In this document: piece after piece, positions 54,809 to 63,560 of the stretch
How the letters are laid out: each line of letters starts with the position of its first letter
How positions within the stretch are numbered: position 1 is the stretch's first letter
Origin: Limimaricola sp. G21655-S1
GTDB lineage: Bacteria; Pseudomonadota; Alphaproteobacteria; Rhodobacterales; Rhodobacteraceae
DNA: 64,000 nt
Assembly: GCF_027213785.1 (NCBI RefSeq)
Contig: NZ_JAPWGO010000001.1
Coordinates: forward strand, 418,732-482,731
Direction: 5' to 3'
Translations under genes and position numbers: made by a program
Notes under the pieces: generated by a model
What the model saw: only the letters and a program-made list of their open reading frames with translations
Told to the model about the DNA's origin: nothing
Database searches by the model: none

Positions 54809-55945
54809 ATGACAGTTACCCCGAAGAAGACCGCGCAGGTGTCGCGGCGTTCGTTCCTGCGCAAGGGCGCGCTCGGCGCGGGCGTCACCGCGGCCGGCGG
54901 TCTCGCCGCACCGGCCGTGCTCGCCCAGAGCCCGATCGTCGTGAAGCTGCAGACCTCCTGGCCGGCCTCGGACATCTGGCAGGAAATGGCGCAGGCCTAT
55001 GCCGACCGCGTCGAGGCGATGTCGGGCGGCAGGCTCAAGGTCGACGTGCTGCCCGCAGGCGCCGTGGTCGCGGCGTTCCAGGTGATGGACGCGGTGAGCG
55101 ACGGGCTGATCGACATGGCCCACTCGGTGCCGGTCTACTGGTACGGCAAGAACAAGGCCGCCTCGCTGTTCGGCACCGGCCCCGTCTTCGGCGGTTCGGC
55201 CGATACCATGCTGGGCTGGTTCTACGCCGGCGGCGGCAAGGAGTTCTACGCCGAGCTGATGGATACGATGGGCCTCGACGTCGAGGGCATGCTCGGCTTC
55301 CCGATGCCGGCGCAGCCCTTCGGCTGGTTCAAGAACGAGGTCGCCAGCGTCGACGACATCAAGGGCCTGAAGTACCGCACCGTGGGACTCGCGGCCGATC
55401 TGATGCAGTCGATGGGCATGTCGGTGGCGCAGCTGCCGGGCGGCGAGATCGTGCCCGCCATGGAGCGCGGCGTGATCGACGCCTTCGAGTTCAACAACCC
55501 GACCTCCGACAGCCGCTTCGGCGCGCAGGACGTGGCCAAGAACTACTATCTCTCGTCCTACCACCAGGCCTCCGAGAGCTTCGAGTTCCTGTTCTCCAAG
55601 AGCTTCATGGAAGGGCTCGACCCCGACCTGCAGGCGATCATGCGCCACGCGGTCGAAGCCGCCTCGACCGCGAACTCGGCGACCGCGCTGGACCAGTACT
55701 CGCGCGACCTGCAGAAGCTCTCCGAGAGCGGCGTCACCGTGCACCGCACGCCGCAGGCGATCCTCTCGGCCCAGCTCGACGCCTGGGACGCGCTGATCCC
55801 CGAGCTCGAGCAGGACGAGTTCATGAAGCGCGTGCTCGACAGCCAGCGCGAATGGGTCGAACGCGTGACCTACTACACGCTGATGAACTCGCCGGACTAC
55901 ACGCTCGCCTACGAGCACTACTACCCCGGCAAGCTGGCGCTCTGA
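54809..55945 (+). CDS. TRAP transporter substrate-binding protein (TakP-like, Tat-exported)
   Basis: A 378-residue periplasmic receptor. The N-terminus carries a twin-arginine signal (SRRSFLR, then a hydrophobic stretch to VLAQ near residue 40). The receptor body contains LKYRTVGLAADLMQSMG, with the ligand arginine, and VIDAFEFNNPTSD. This layout fits the TakP/mannitol-chloroaromatic TRAP branch, whose members bind 2-oxo acids or other carboxylates. GGGAGGAG precedes the ATG at 54809. It starts a five-gene unit that includes an amidase. Confidence 0.9.
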   Translation: MTVTPKKTAQVSRRSFLRKGALGAGVTAAGGLAAPAVLAQSPIVVKLQTSWPASDIWQEMAQAYADRVEAMSGGRLKVDVLPAGAVVAAFQVMDAVSDGLIDMAHSVPVYWYGKNKAASLFGTGPVFGGSADTMLGWFYAGGGKEFYAELMDTMGLDVEGMLGFPMPAQPFGWFKNEVASVDDIKGLKYRTVGLAADLMQSMGMSVAQLPGGEIVPAMERGVIDAFEFNNPTSDSRFGAQDVAKNYYLSSYHQASESFEFLFSKSFMEGLDPDLQAIMRHAVEAASTANSATALDQYSRDLQKLSESGVTVHRTPQAILSAQLDAWDALIPELEQDEFMKRVLDSQREWVERVTYYTLMNSPDYTLAYEHYYPGKLAL

Positions 55946-55958
55946 GCCAAGCCTGACC

Positions 55959-55986
55959 GCCCGGCGGCGCGACCGCGTCGCCGGGC
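55959..55986 (+). terminator. Intercistronic hairpin after TRAP receptor gene
   Basis: A 12-bp stem (one G-T pair), GCCCGGCGGCGC and GCGTCGCCGGGC, with a GACC loop, lies 13 nt after the receptor stop and 21 nt before the small permease. Without a T-tract it is probably an mRNA-stability element favouring receptor expression. Confidence 0.5.
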
Positions 55987-56007
55987 CCGCAACCATACGG
56001 GACGCGA

Positions 56008-56595
56008 ATGCTCGGATACATCAAATTCGCCGACGCCCTCTCCGCCGCCTTCGGCAAGGTCTTCGGCTGGCTCATCGTGCTGATGACCTTCGGGGTCAGC
56101 TACGAGGTCTTCGTGCGCTACGTGCTGGGTGCGCCCACGCCCTGGGCGCTCGACCTCTCCTTCATCATGTACGGCACGTTGTTCATGATCGGCGGCGCCT
56201 ACACGCTGTCGCGCGGCGGTCATGTGCGCGGCGACTTCCTCTACCGGCTCTGGCCGGTCAGGGTGCAGGCCGCGGTCGATGGCCTGCTCTACATCATATT
56301 CTTCTTTCCTGGCGTCTTCGCGCTGATCTTCGCGGGCTGGAAATACGCCTCGCGCTCCTGGCAATACGGCGAGGTGTCGGTCAACAGCCCGGCGGGCGTG
56401 CCGATCTACCAGTTCAAGACGGTGATCGTCGCCGCCGGCATCCTGCTCGCGATCCAGGGGGTCGCACAGGTCTTCCGCTGCATCCTCGCGATGCGCGACG
56501 GCGTCTGGCTCGCCGCGGCGGAGGATGTCGAGGAGACCGAGCAGCTTCTGATGAAGCAGATGACCGCCCCCAGCGATCACCCGGACATGAAATGA
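56008..56595 (+). CDS. TRAP transporter small permease (DctQ type), second system
   Basis: A 195-residue membrane protein with four helices. The signature RYVLGAPTPWALDLSFIMYGTLFMIGGAYTLSRGGHVRGD is of the TakQ/mannitol branch. It is unlike the first small permease at 39.2 kb, so the two TRAP systems are not recent duplicates. The acidic C-terminus (EDVEETEQLLMKQM) is cytoplasmic. Confidence 0.9.
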   Translation: MLGYIKFADALSAAFGKVFGWLIVLMTFGVSYEVFVRYVLGAPTPWALDLSFIMYGTLFMIGGAYTLSRGGHVRGDFLYRLWPVRVQAAVDGLLYIIFFFPGVFALIFAGWKYASRSWQYGEVSVNSPAGVPIYQFKTVIVAAGILLAIQGVAQVFRCILAMRDGVWLAAAEDVEETEQLLMKQMTAPSDHPDMK

Positions 56596-56635
56596 CGCGC
56601 GGCTTCCGCGTTAACCCGATACGGAGCGCACGCAC

Positions 56636-58057
56636 GTGACCGAACCGCAAATCGCCCTGATGATGCTGGGCGTCTTCATCTGCCTCGTCTTCCTGGGCTT
56701 TCCCATCGCCTTCACGCTGATGGCGCTCGGCATCGGCTTCGGCTACTACGCCTATTTCGATGCCGGCCGCATGTGGCGCAACTTCGACCGGCTCGATCCC
56801 GAGATCGCCAGCTGGTGGGAAAGCACCTCGACCTGGATCGAGGGGTTTCTGAACAACCGCGTCTTCGACCTGTTCATCAACCAGACCTACACGGTGATGT
56901 CGAACGAGGTGCTGACCGCGGTGCCCCTGTTCCTGTTCATGGGCTACATCGTCGAGCGCGCGAACATCGTCGACCGGCTGTTCACCACGCTCAACATCGC
57001 CTCCAAGAACGTGCCCGGTTCGATGGGCGTCGCGGCGCTGATCACCTGCGCGCTCTTCGCCACCGCCACCGGCATCGTCGGCGCCGTGGTGACGCTGATG
57101 GGCCTCCTGGCGCTGCCCGCCATGCTCAAGGCGCGCTACGAGCCCTCCTTCGCCGCGGGCATCATCTGCGCCGGCGGCACGCTGGGCATCCTGATCCCGC
57201 CCTCGATCATGCTGATCGTCTATGCGGCGGCCTCGGGCGTCTCGATCGTCCGGCTCTATGCGGGCGCGCTGCTGCCGGGTCTCGTGCTCGTCGGCCTCTA
57301 CCTCACCTATGTGGTCGGCCGCTCGATCCTCCAGCCCTCGGTCGCGCCGCGCCCGACGAAGGACGAGGTGCCCGACGTGCCGCTGGGCAAGCTGCTGTGG
57401 ATGCTCTTCACCTCCTTCTTTCCGCTGGCGGTGCTGATCCTGTCGGTGCTGGGTTCGATCCTGTTCGGCCTCGCCACCCCCACGGAGGCCGCCGCGATCG
57501 GCGCGCTGGGCGGCATGGTGCTGGCGGTGATCTACCGCGCCATGACCTTCCAGCGGCTGCGCGAAAGCGTCTATCTCACGGTGCGGACCACGGCGATGGT
57601 GTGCTGGCTCTTCGTCGGCTCCTACATCTTCTCCTCGGTCTTCTCCTATCTGGGCGGCGAGCATCTGATCTCGGAGTTCGTCTCGGGCCTCGACCTGACC
57701 CCGGTGCAGTTCCTGATCCTGGCGCAGCTGATCATCTTTCTTCTGGGCTGGCCGCTGGAATGGTCGGAGATCATCATCATCTTCGTGCCGATCTTCCTGC
57801 CGCTTCTGGAGATCTTCGGAGTCGATCCGCTGTTCTTCGGCATCCTCGTGGCGCTGAACCTGCAGACCTCGTTCCTGACCCCGCCGATGGCGATGTCGGC
57901 CTACTACCTCAAGGGCATCGCGCCCCCGGAGGTGCGGCTGACGCAGATCTTCAAGGGGATCATGCCGTTCCTCGCCATGGTCGTGGTCTCGATGGTGCTG
58001 GTCTACATCTTCCCGAACCTGGTCTTCGGACTGCCGGAGCTGTTCTATGGGCGCTGA
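56636..58057 (+). CDS. TRAP transporter large permease (DctM type), second system
   Basis: A 473-residue membrane protein. It starts with GTG at 56636, preceded by GGAG. It has the loop insertion between helices 2 and 3 (FDRLDPEIASWWESTSTWIEG) that marks the mannitol/chloroaromatic DctM branch. The pore motif GGTLGILIPPSIMLIVYAAAS is present. Its 3' end overlaps the amidase start by 11 nt. Confidence 0.93.
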   Translation: MTEPQIALMMLGVFICLVFLGFPIAFTLMALGIGFGYYAYFDAGRMWRNFDRLDPEIASWWESTSTWIEGFLNNRVFDLFINQTYTVMSNEVLTAVPLFLFMGYIVERANIVDRLFTTLNIASKNVPGSMGVAALITCALFATATGIVGAVVTLMGLLALPAMLKARYEPSFAAGIICAGGTLGILIPPSIMLIVYAAASGVSIVRLYAGALLPGLVLVGLYLTYVVGRSILQPSVAPRPTKDEVPDVPLGKLLWMLFTSFFPLAVLILSVLGSILFGLATPTEAAAIGALGGMVLAVIYRAMTFQRLRESVYLTVRTTAMVCWLFVGSYIFSSVFSYLGGEHLISEFVSGLDLTPVQFLILAQLIIFLLGWPLEWSEIIIIFVPIFLPLLEIFGVDPLFFGILVALNLQTSFLTPPMAMSAYYLKGIAPPEVRLTQIFKGIMPFLAMVVVSMVLVYIFPNLVFGLPELFYGR

Positions 58058-59429
58058 GATGAAAGCGAAGCCGATGCCCAAGGGTCACGTCGCGATGCTC
58101 GACCTGTCGGCGCGCGAACTGCGCGACCGGATGGCGAGCGGGGCGATGAACGCCACGGATCTGGTGCAGGCCTGCCTCGACCGCATCGCGGCGCTGGAAC
58201 CGGAGGTCCAGGCCTGGGCCTGGCTCGACGGCGGCTACGCGATGCAACAGGCGCAGGCGCTCGACACGGCGCGCCGGGCGGGGCGGCCCACCGGCCCGCT
58301 GCACGGGCTGCCGGTGGCGCTCAAGGACGTGATCGATACCGCGAAGGTGCCGACGCAGAACGGCACGCCGCTCGACGAGGGCAGGGTGCCCCAGCGCGAC
58401 GCGGCGCTGGTCGAACGGCTGCGCGCCGCCGGTGCCGTCATCATCGGCAAGACGGTGACGGCGGAGCTGGCGTTCCTGCATCCGGGCAAGACCCGCAACC
58501 CGCACGACGCCGCCCGCACCCCGGGCGGCTCCTCCTCCGGCTCGGCCGCCGCGGTGGCCGCCGGCATGGTGCCGCTCGCGGTCGGCACGCAGACGGGGGG
58601 CTCGGTGATCCGGCCCGCCTCGTTCTGCGGCACGGTGGGTTTCAAGCCGAGCTTCGGCGCGATCCCCCGCACAGGCGTGCTGAGCCAGTCGCCATCGCTC
58701 GACACGATCGGCGTCTTCGCACGCAACGTCGAGGACGCGGCGCTTCTGGCCGAGGCGCTTTACGGTCACGACGCGGGCGACCGGGCCACCAGTCTCGCGC
58801 CGCCGCCCCGGCTGCATTCCACCGCCATGACGGAACCGCCGGTGCGCCCGACCCTGGCCTTCCTGCGGCCGCCGGGCTGGGACCGGGCCGATGCCGACAC
58901 GATCGCGGGATTCGGCGAACTGGTCGAGGCGCTGGGCGAGCAATGCTTCGAGACCGCGCTGCCGGGCGCGTTCGAGGAGGCCGCGACGATCCGCGAGCGG
59001 ATCAACCTCGCCGAAATGGCCAAATCCTATTACGGCTATGAAAAGCGCGGCCGGGAGCGGCTCTCGGAGGAAATGCGGGAGGCGCTGGACCGGGGCAAGT
59101 CGATCCCCGCGCGCGACTACATCGCCGCGCTCGACTGGTCCGACGTGCTCTATGCCGGGCTCGAGGAGATCTTCGAGCGCTGCGACGCGATCCTGTGCCC
59201 CGCGGCCCTCGGCCCCGCGCCCGAGGGACATGCCAGCACCGGCGATTCCATCTTCAACGGGCTCTGGACGCTGTGCGGCACCCCCGCCGTCACGGTGCCG
59301 ATCCTGCAATCAGAAACCGGCCTGCCGATGGGCGCACAGCTCGTCGGGCGGCGCGGCGACGACGCGCGGCTGCTGCGTACCGCGCGCTGGCTCGAAGGGC
59401 TGCTGGCCGAGGAGACCGACCCATGCTGA
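58047..59429 (+). CDS. Amidase (amidase signature family)
   Basis: A 460-residue Ser-cisSer-Lys amidohydrolase. K93 (VALKDVID), S162 (PGGSSSGSAAAVAAG) and S186 (GTQTGGSVIRP) have the 69- and 24-residue spacing typical of the catalytic triad. It hydrolyses an amide to a carboxylate and ammonia. The 11-nt overlap with the TRAP permease strongly suggests it acts on the imported solute, so the transporter may take up an amide or N-acyl compound. GatA is unlikely because gatB and gatC are absent. Confidence 0.9.
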   Translation: MGAEMKAKPMPKGHVAMLDLSARELRDRMASGAMNATDLVQACLDRIAALEPEVQAWAWLDGGYAMQQAQALDTARRAGRPTGPLHGLPVALKDVIDTAKVPTQNGTPLDEGRVPQRDAALVERLRAAGAVIIGKTVTAELAFLHPGKTRNPHDAARTPGGSSSGSAAAVAAGMVPLAVGTQTGGSVIRPASFCGTVGFKPSFGAIPRTGVLSQSPSLDTIGVFARNVEDAALLAEALYGHDAGDRATSLAPPPRLHSTAMTEPPVRPTLAFLRPPGWDRADADTIAGFGELVEALGEQCFETALPGAFEEAATIRERINLAEMAKSYYGYEKRGRERLSEEMREALDRGKSIPARDYIAALDWSDVLYAGLEEIFERCDAILCPAALGPAPEGHASTGDSIFNGLWTLCGTPAVTVPILQSETGLPMGAQLVGRRGDDARLLRTARWLEGLLAEETDPC

Positions 59430-59581
59430 ACCGCATCATGACCATCGTGGCGCTGGTCTTCTTTCTCGGGTTCCTGTGGATCCTGATCTCGCACATTCCG
59501 CGCCTCGATCTCGGCGGCGTGCTCGTCGTGACGGTGGCGCTGGTGCTATGGGACGTCTACACGAGCTCCCGCGAAAGCTGA
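59423..59581 (+). CDS. Mini membrane protein (52 aa)
   Basis: A 52-residue protein with two hydrophobic helices (about 5-24 and 31-46) separated by a short HIPRLDLGG loop. It starts 7 nt inside the amidase gene (ATGCTGA overlap) and is followed by a strong terminator, so it is the last gene of the TRAP-amidase unit. I do not recognise a family. The fixed coupling and the clean hydrophobic pattern argue for a real small protein. Confidence 0.6.
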   Translation: MLNRIMTIVALVFFLGFLWILISHIPRLDLGGVLVVTVALVLWDVYTSSRES

Positions 59582-59609
59582 GACCGGCCTAGGTGCTTGG
59601 AACGAACAA

Positions 59610-59640
59610 GGCCCCCGCGCGCTGCGCGGGGGCCTCTTTT
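59610..59640. terminator. Intrinsic terminator between TRAP-amidase unit and gnd
   Basis: An 11-bp perfect stem, GGCCCCCGCGC and GCGCGGGGGCC, with a GCT loop, followed by TCTTTT. It ends the plus-strand unit. The sequence before it (AACAAG) also gives a weak U-rich tail for the convergent gnd transcript. Confidence 0.9.
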
Positions 59641-59662
59641 GCATTGCAGGACCGGCAAGGGC

Positions 59663-61081
59663 TCAGACGCCGTGGCCGTGCCAGGGTCCGTGCTCGTCCT
59701 CGATGCCGTCGATGCGCTCGAAGCCATGCTCGCCGAAATAGTCGCGCTGCGCCTGGATCATGTTGGCGGTGCCGCGCGCGGTGCGCATCGTGTCGAAATA
59801 GCTCAGGCCGGAGGACAGCGCCGGCATCGGGTGGCCATAGCGCGCACCCAGCGCCACCAGCTCGCGCAGCGCCACGTGGCCCTCGCGCAGGTAGCGCGCG
59901 AAGACCGGCGCCAGCATCAGGTTGCGATCCTCGTCCTCGGCCAGCGCCGCGGCCATGTCGTCGAGCATCGCCGAGCGGATGATGCAGCCCTCGCGCCAGA
60001 CCTTGGCGATCTCGGGCAGGGGCAGGGCCCAGCCGAACTGCTCGGAGGCGGCGGCGATCATGTCGAAGCCCTGCGCGTAGCAAAGCACCTTGCCGGCGAT
60101 CAGCGCCCGCTCGAGCATCTCGTCGGAGACCGTGCTCTCGGGGATCTGCATCGGCGCGGCGCCGAACAGCTCCTCGCCCTCGCGGCGCGCGGCGACGCGG
60201 CTCGACAGGTTGCGCGCCACCACGGCGGCCTCGATCGCCGGGATCGGCGCGGCGAGATGCTGCGCCTCGATCGCGGTCCAGCGGCCGGTGCCCTTCTGGC
60301 CGGCCTTGTCGAGGATCAGGTCGATCATCGGTTCGCCGGTATGCTTGTCGGCGGCCTTGGTGACGATCGAGGAAATCTCGATCAGGTAGGATTGCAGCGC
60401 GCCCTCGTTGAAGCGGGCGAAGGCGTCGCCGATGGCATCCGCCTTCATGCCGAGACCGTCGCGCATTACGCCATAGACCTCGGCGATCATCTGCATGTCG
60501 GCGTATTCGATGCCGTTATGCACGGCCTTCACGAAGTGGCCCGCGCCCTCGCGGCCCATCCATGCGGCGCAGGGCTCGCCCTTGAACTTGGCCGAGATCG
60601 CCTCGAGGATCGGCGATACGCGATCCCACAGTTCCTTTTCGCCGCCGCCCATGATGGCGGGCCCGTGCCGCGCCCCGGCCTCGCCGCCCGAAACGCCGAT
60701 GCCGAGGAAGGACACGTCGTCGAGCTCCCGCACGCGGCGGTTGGTGTCGTGGAAGTTGGCGTTGCCCGCATCGATGATCATGTCGTCGGCATCGAGCAGC
60801 GGCCTGAGCGCCGCGATCTGCTCGTCGACCGGCGCGCCGGCGGGCACCATCAGGATGATCGCGCGCGGCTTCTCGATCGCGGCGACGAGTTCCTCGTAGC
60901 TCTCGGTCGGGATCACCCGCTCCGCTAGGTCGCCCGCCTCGGCGTGAAAGGTGCGGGTGGCATCGCTGCGACGGTTCCACACCGCGATGGGAAAGCCCTT
61001 CTCGGCGATATTGAGCGCCAGCGCGCTGCCCATGGTGCCAAGGCCGATCAGGCCGATCTTCGCTTTGTCCTGCTGTGCCAT
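59663..61081 (-). CDS. gnd: 6-phosphogluconate dehydrogenase (NADP+, decarboxylating)
   Basis: A 472-residue enzyme of the pentose phosphate pathway. The Rossmann motif GLIGLGTMGSALALN is at about 10-24. NRRSD marks NADP preference, GVSGGEAGARHGPAIMGGG is the substrate loop, and GAGHFVKAVHNGIEYADMQ carries the catalytic lysine. The C-terminal helical domain shows RGGCIIR-like WREGCIIRSAMLD. Length and motifs are those of the long, dimeric GND. The fsa/transaldolase gene of the same pathway lies 49 kb away. Confidence 0.96.
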   Translation of the reverse strand: MAQQDKAKIGLIGLGTMGSALALNIAEKGFPIAVWNRRSDATRTFHAEAGDLAERVIPTESYEELVAAIEKPRAIILMVPAGAPVDEQIAALRPLLDADDMIIDAGNANFHDTNRRVRELDDVSFLGIGVSGGEAGARHGPAIMGGGEKELWDRVSPILEAISAKFKGEPCAAWMGREGAGHFVKAVHNGIEYADMQMIAEVYGVMRDGLGMKADAIGDAFARFNEGALQSYLIEISSIVTKAADKHTGEPMIDLILDKAGQKGTGRWTAIEAQHLAAPIPAIEAAVVARNLSSRVAARREGEELFGAAPMQIPESTVSDEMLERALIAGKVLCYAQGFDMIAAASEQFGWALPLPEIAKVWREGCIIRSAMLDDMAAALAEDEDRNLMLAPVFARYLREGHVALRELVALGARYGHPMPALSSGLSYFDTMRTARGTANMIQAQRDYFGEHGFERIDGIEDEHGPWHGHGV

Positions 61082-61215
61082 GAGCGGCGCCTCCCTAGTG
61101 GTATACCGGGGGGAGACTTAGCGGCGCGGGCGGTCGGGAACAACCGAACTTGCGGCACGCATTCGCGAATTGGCGCGAGGGCAGGAAGCGGGAATGTCGG
61201 GGAAACAAGGCGTCG

Positions 61216-61290
61216 TGGCAGCCCGTAGGGGAATCGAACCCCTCTTTCCAGGTTGAAAACCTGGCGTCCTAACCGATAGACGAACGGGCC
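61216..61290 (-). tRNA. tRNA-Glu (anticodon TTC), copy 1
   Basis: A 75-nt gene with encoded CCA. Acceptor GGCCCGT pairs with ACGGGCT (terminal G-T). The anticodon stem CCAGG/CCTGG holds the loop TTTTCAA, giving anticodon TTC. The T-arm is AGGGG-TTCGATT-CCCCT. Identical to copy 2. Confidence 0.97.
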
Positions 61291-61341
61291 ACTCTGACGA
61301 CGGAACCGGTTTCCCGAACGGGACCTTGATCCGTGAACCGA

Positions 61342-61416
61342 TGGCAGCCCGTAGGGGAATCGAACCCCTCTTTCCAGGTTGAAAACCTGGCGTCCTAACC
61401 GATAGACGAACGGGCC
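61342..61416 (-). tRNA. tRNA-Glu (anticodon TTC), copy 2
   Basis: An identical 75-nt tRNA-Glu gene 51 bp from copy 1, same strand, encoded CCA. The tandem copies probably share a transcript. The short spacer between them is not conserved with the outer flanks. Confidence 0.97.
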
Positions 61417-61515
61417 GCTCGTCGGTGAGGCGGTGTTTAGGGAAACAGCCTCGGGGTCGCAAGGGGAAAATCGCGCTGGCGCGAAATTGCCGTGGGGGCA
61501 GATTCCTCCCGTTTC

Positions 61516-63261
61516 TCAGCCCGCAGGCGCGGCGTCGTCGAGCCTGAGCTGCACCGAGCGGCGGCCCTTCCAGATGTTGAGATCAAGCTTGCCCGCGAGG
61601 TGGAACCGGGCGCCGCCATGGCGCGCGAAGGCGGCGCCCATCGGCCCGTCCATCGCGCCGAAGGCGATGCCGTCGAGCCGCCCGCCGATGCCGTCGCCGA
61701 AGGAGATCTTCAGGTGGCCCTGACCGACCTCGCGCACGTGGTGCAGCATCACGTCCGGAAAGGCGAAGCGCGGCGCCGGGGCGGCGGCGCCGAACGGGCC
61801 CGCCGCCTCGATCCGTTCGACCAGTTCCAGCGAGGCCGCGCCGGGCATCAGCACCGAATCGAGCCGCAGGTCGCGTGGTCCCCCGGCACCGGCACCCTGC
61901 TTTTCCAGGAGTTCGGAGAGGCGCGCCATCGCCGCGTCGATCATCCCCTCCTCGACGGTGAGGCCGGCCGCCATCTTGTGGCCGCCGCCACGGATCAGAA
62001 GCCCCTCGGCCGCGACGCGGTGGATCGCGGCACCCAGATCGATGCCCGGCACCGAGCGGGCCGAGCCCTTGCCGATGCCGTCCTCGATGCCGATCACCAC
62101 CGCGGGGCGGTTCGTCGCCTCCTTCATCCGCGCCGCCGCGATGCCGACCACGCCCGGATGCCATCCCGCCCCGGCGGCCCAGGCGAGGGGGCCGTCGACG
62201 CCGCGCGCCTCGGCCTGCTCCAGCGCGGCGTCGCGCACCCGTGCCTCGATCTCGCGGCGCTCGCGGTTGAGATGGTCGAGCTTCTCGGCCAGCGCCGCCG
62301 CCTCGTGCGGATCGTCGGTCGCCAGAAGCCGTGCGCCGAGATCGGACTTGCCAATGCGCCCACCCGCGTTGACGCGCGGCCCCAGCAGGTAACCCAGATG
62401 ATAGGCGGTGGGCGGCACGTCGAGACCCGCCACATCGGCCAGCGCCACCAGCCCAGCGCGTTGCCTGCGCGCCATGACCTGCAGCCCGGTGCGCACGAGA
62501 GCCCGGTTGACGCCGATCAGCGGTGCCACGTCGGCCACGGTGGCGAGCGCCACCAGATCGAGCATCGCCATCAGGTCCGGCCCGGGCTTGCTCGCCTCGC
62601 GCAGCCGCCGGTTCAGTTCGACCAGCAGCAGGAACACCACCGCGGCGGCGCAGAGATGCGCCAGATCGCCGCTCTCGTCCTGCCGGTTGGGGTTCACCAC
62701 CGCGACAGCGTCGGGAAGCGTCTCTCCGCCCAAATGGTGGTCGAGCACGACCACGTCGGCGCCTTTGGCGGCGGCGATGGGCTCATGGGACAGCGTGCCG
62801 CAATCGACGCAGATGATCAGGTCGTGGTCGCGCGCCAGCTTCTCCATCGCCGGCGCGTTGGGGCCATAGCCCTCCTCGATCCGGTCGGGCACGTAGAGCG
62901 TCGCCTGCAGCCCCATCCGGCGCAGCCAGACCAGCAGCAGCGCCGCCGACGAGCCGCCATCGACGTCGTAATCGGCGAAGATCGCGATGCGCTCGCGGCG
63001 CTGCACCGCCTGCATCACCCGCTCCGCCGCCGCGCCCATGTCGCGCAGGCTCAGCGGGTCGGGCAGGAGATCGCGCAGCGTGGGCGCGAGAAAGCCTGCC
63101 ATGGTCTCGGCCGAAACGCCGCGCCCCACCAGCGCATGGCACAGCGGCAACGGCAGATCGCAGCCTTGGGCCATGGCTTGGGCGAGGCGATCGGCCTCGG
63201 CGGCGGGCCCCACCCAGCGGCGGCCGGTGAGCGAGGCAGAGACGTTGAGAAAATCTGGCAT
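61516..63261 (-). CDS. recJ: Single-stranded-DNA-specific exonuclease RecJ
   Basis: A 581-residue DHH-family 5'-3' exonuclease used in RecF-pathway repair and mismatch repair. Motifs: FADYDVDGGSSAALL (motif I), VDCGT, VVLDHH (DHH) with LGGE, NPNRQDE, and the DHHA1 motif GGGHKMAAG near residue 450. The start at 63261 (MPDFLNVSASLTGRRW) fits the family; the 94-codon upstream extension crosses the IS110 border and is not homologous. The IS element inserted upstream may have changed its promoter. Confidence 0.94.
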   Translation of the reverse strand: MPDFLNVSASLTGRRWVGPAAEADRLAQAMAQGCDLPLPLCHALVGRGVSAETMAGFLAPTLRDLLPDPLSLRDMGAAAERVMQAVQRRERIAIFADYDVDGGSSAALLLVWLRRMGLQATLYVPDRIEEGYGPNAPAMEKLARDHDLIICVDCGTLSHEPIAAAKGADVVVLDHHLGGETLPDAVAVVNPNRQDESGDLAHLCAAAVVFLLLVELNRRLREASKPGPDLMAMLDLVALATVADVAPLIGVNRALVRTGLQVMARRQRAGLVALADVAGLDVPPTAYHLGYLLGPRVNAGGRIGKSDLGARLLATDDPHEAAALAEKLDHLNRERREIEARVRDAALEQAEARGVDGPLAWAAGAGWHPGVVGIAAARMKEATNRPAVVIGIEDGIGKGSARSVPGIDLGAAIHRVAAEGLLIRGGGHKMAAGLTVEEGMIDAAMARLSELLEKQGAGAGGPRDLRLDSVLMPGAASLELVERIEAAGPFGAAAPAPRFAFPDVMLHHVREVGQGHLKISFGDGIGGRLDGIAFGAMDGPMGAAFARHGGARFHLAGKLDLNIWKGRRSVQLRLDDAAPAG

Positions 63262-63361
63262 GGGGCCGGTGTCGCGCGAAAGCGGCGCCGATGGCAAGCC
63301 CGGACGCGACGCCGCGCGGTCACCACGCCGCGACCGTTCGGCGGCAATGCGGGAGCGTAGA

Positions 63362-63389
63362 GGGGGGCGCGACCGCCGCCGCGCCCCCC
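63362..63389. other. Perfect 10-bp hairpin with C-run
   Basis: GGGGGGCGCG pairs with CGCGCCCCCC over an 8-nt loop, continuing into an 11-nt C-run (63384-63394). It lies 101 bp upstream of recJ, near the likely IS110 junction. It may belong to the chromosomal flank or mark the insertion target. Confidence 0.5.
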
Positions 63390-63424
63390 CCCCCTGTCTG
63401 TTGCGAATGGAGTAAAGTGGCGGT

Positions 63425-63487
63425 GCGGAAGGGAGCCCGTCCCCCCCCAGGGTAGAGAGCCCGTGTGGGAGCAAGGGTCCCTTCCGC
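63425..63487 (+). ncRNA. Candidate IS110 bridge RNA stem-loop
   Basis: GCGGAAGGGA (63425-63434) pairs perfectly with TCCCTTCCGC (63478-63487). After one bulged G, CCC/GGG extends the stem to 13 bp around a 36-nt apical region (63439-63474) with further short pairings. It lies upstream of an IS110 transposase, where the IS110 group encodes its guide (bridge) RNA. Bridge RNAs are longer (about 150-200 nt), so the full RNA probably spans about 63400-63560. Confidence 0.5.
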
Positions 63488-63560
63488 GTCGCGATTAACC
63501 TGAACAGTTGCTTGGGACGGCTGACTCCGATCCCGCATGACATGGACAGGAGCTTTTACC

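Noticed and set aside
51799..55956. Plus-strand 1385-residue open frame
   Set aside because: It is antisense to the hybrid kinase and runs into the wrong frame of the TRAP receptor; composition is non-protein-like.
61216..61416. tRNA-Glu pair as an integration site
   Set aside because: No integrase or partial tRNA duplication was seen beside the genes; the two copies are complete and identical.
61118..61462. Minus-strand 114-residue ORF with an internal 25-residue repeat
   Set aside because: It runs along two tandem tRNA-Glu genes; the protein repeat is simply the duplicated tRNA sequence.
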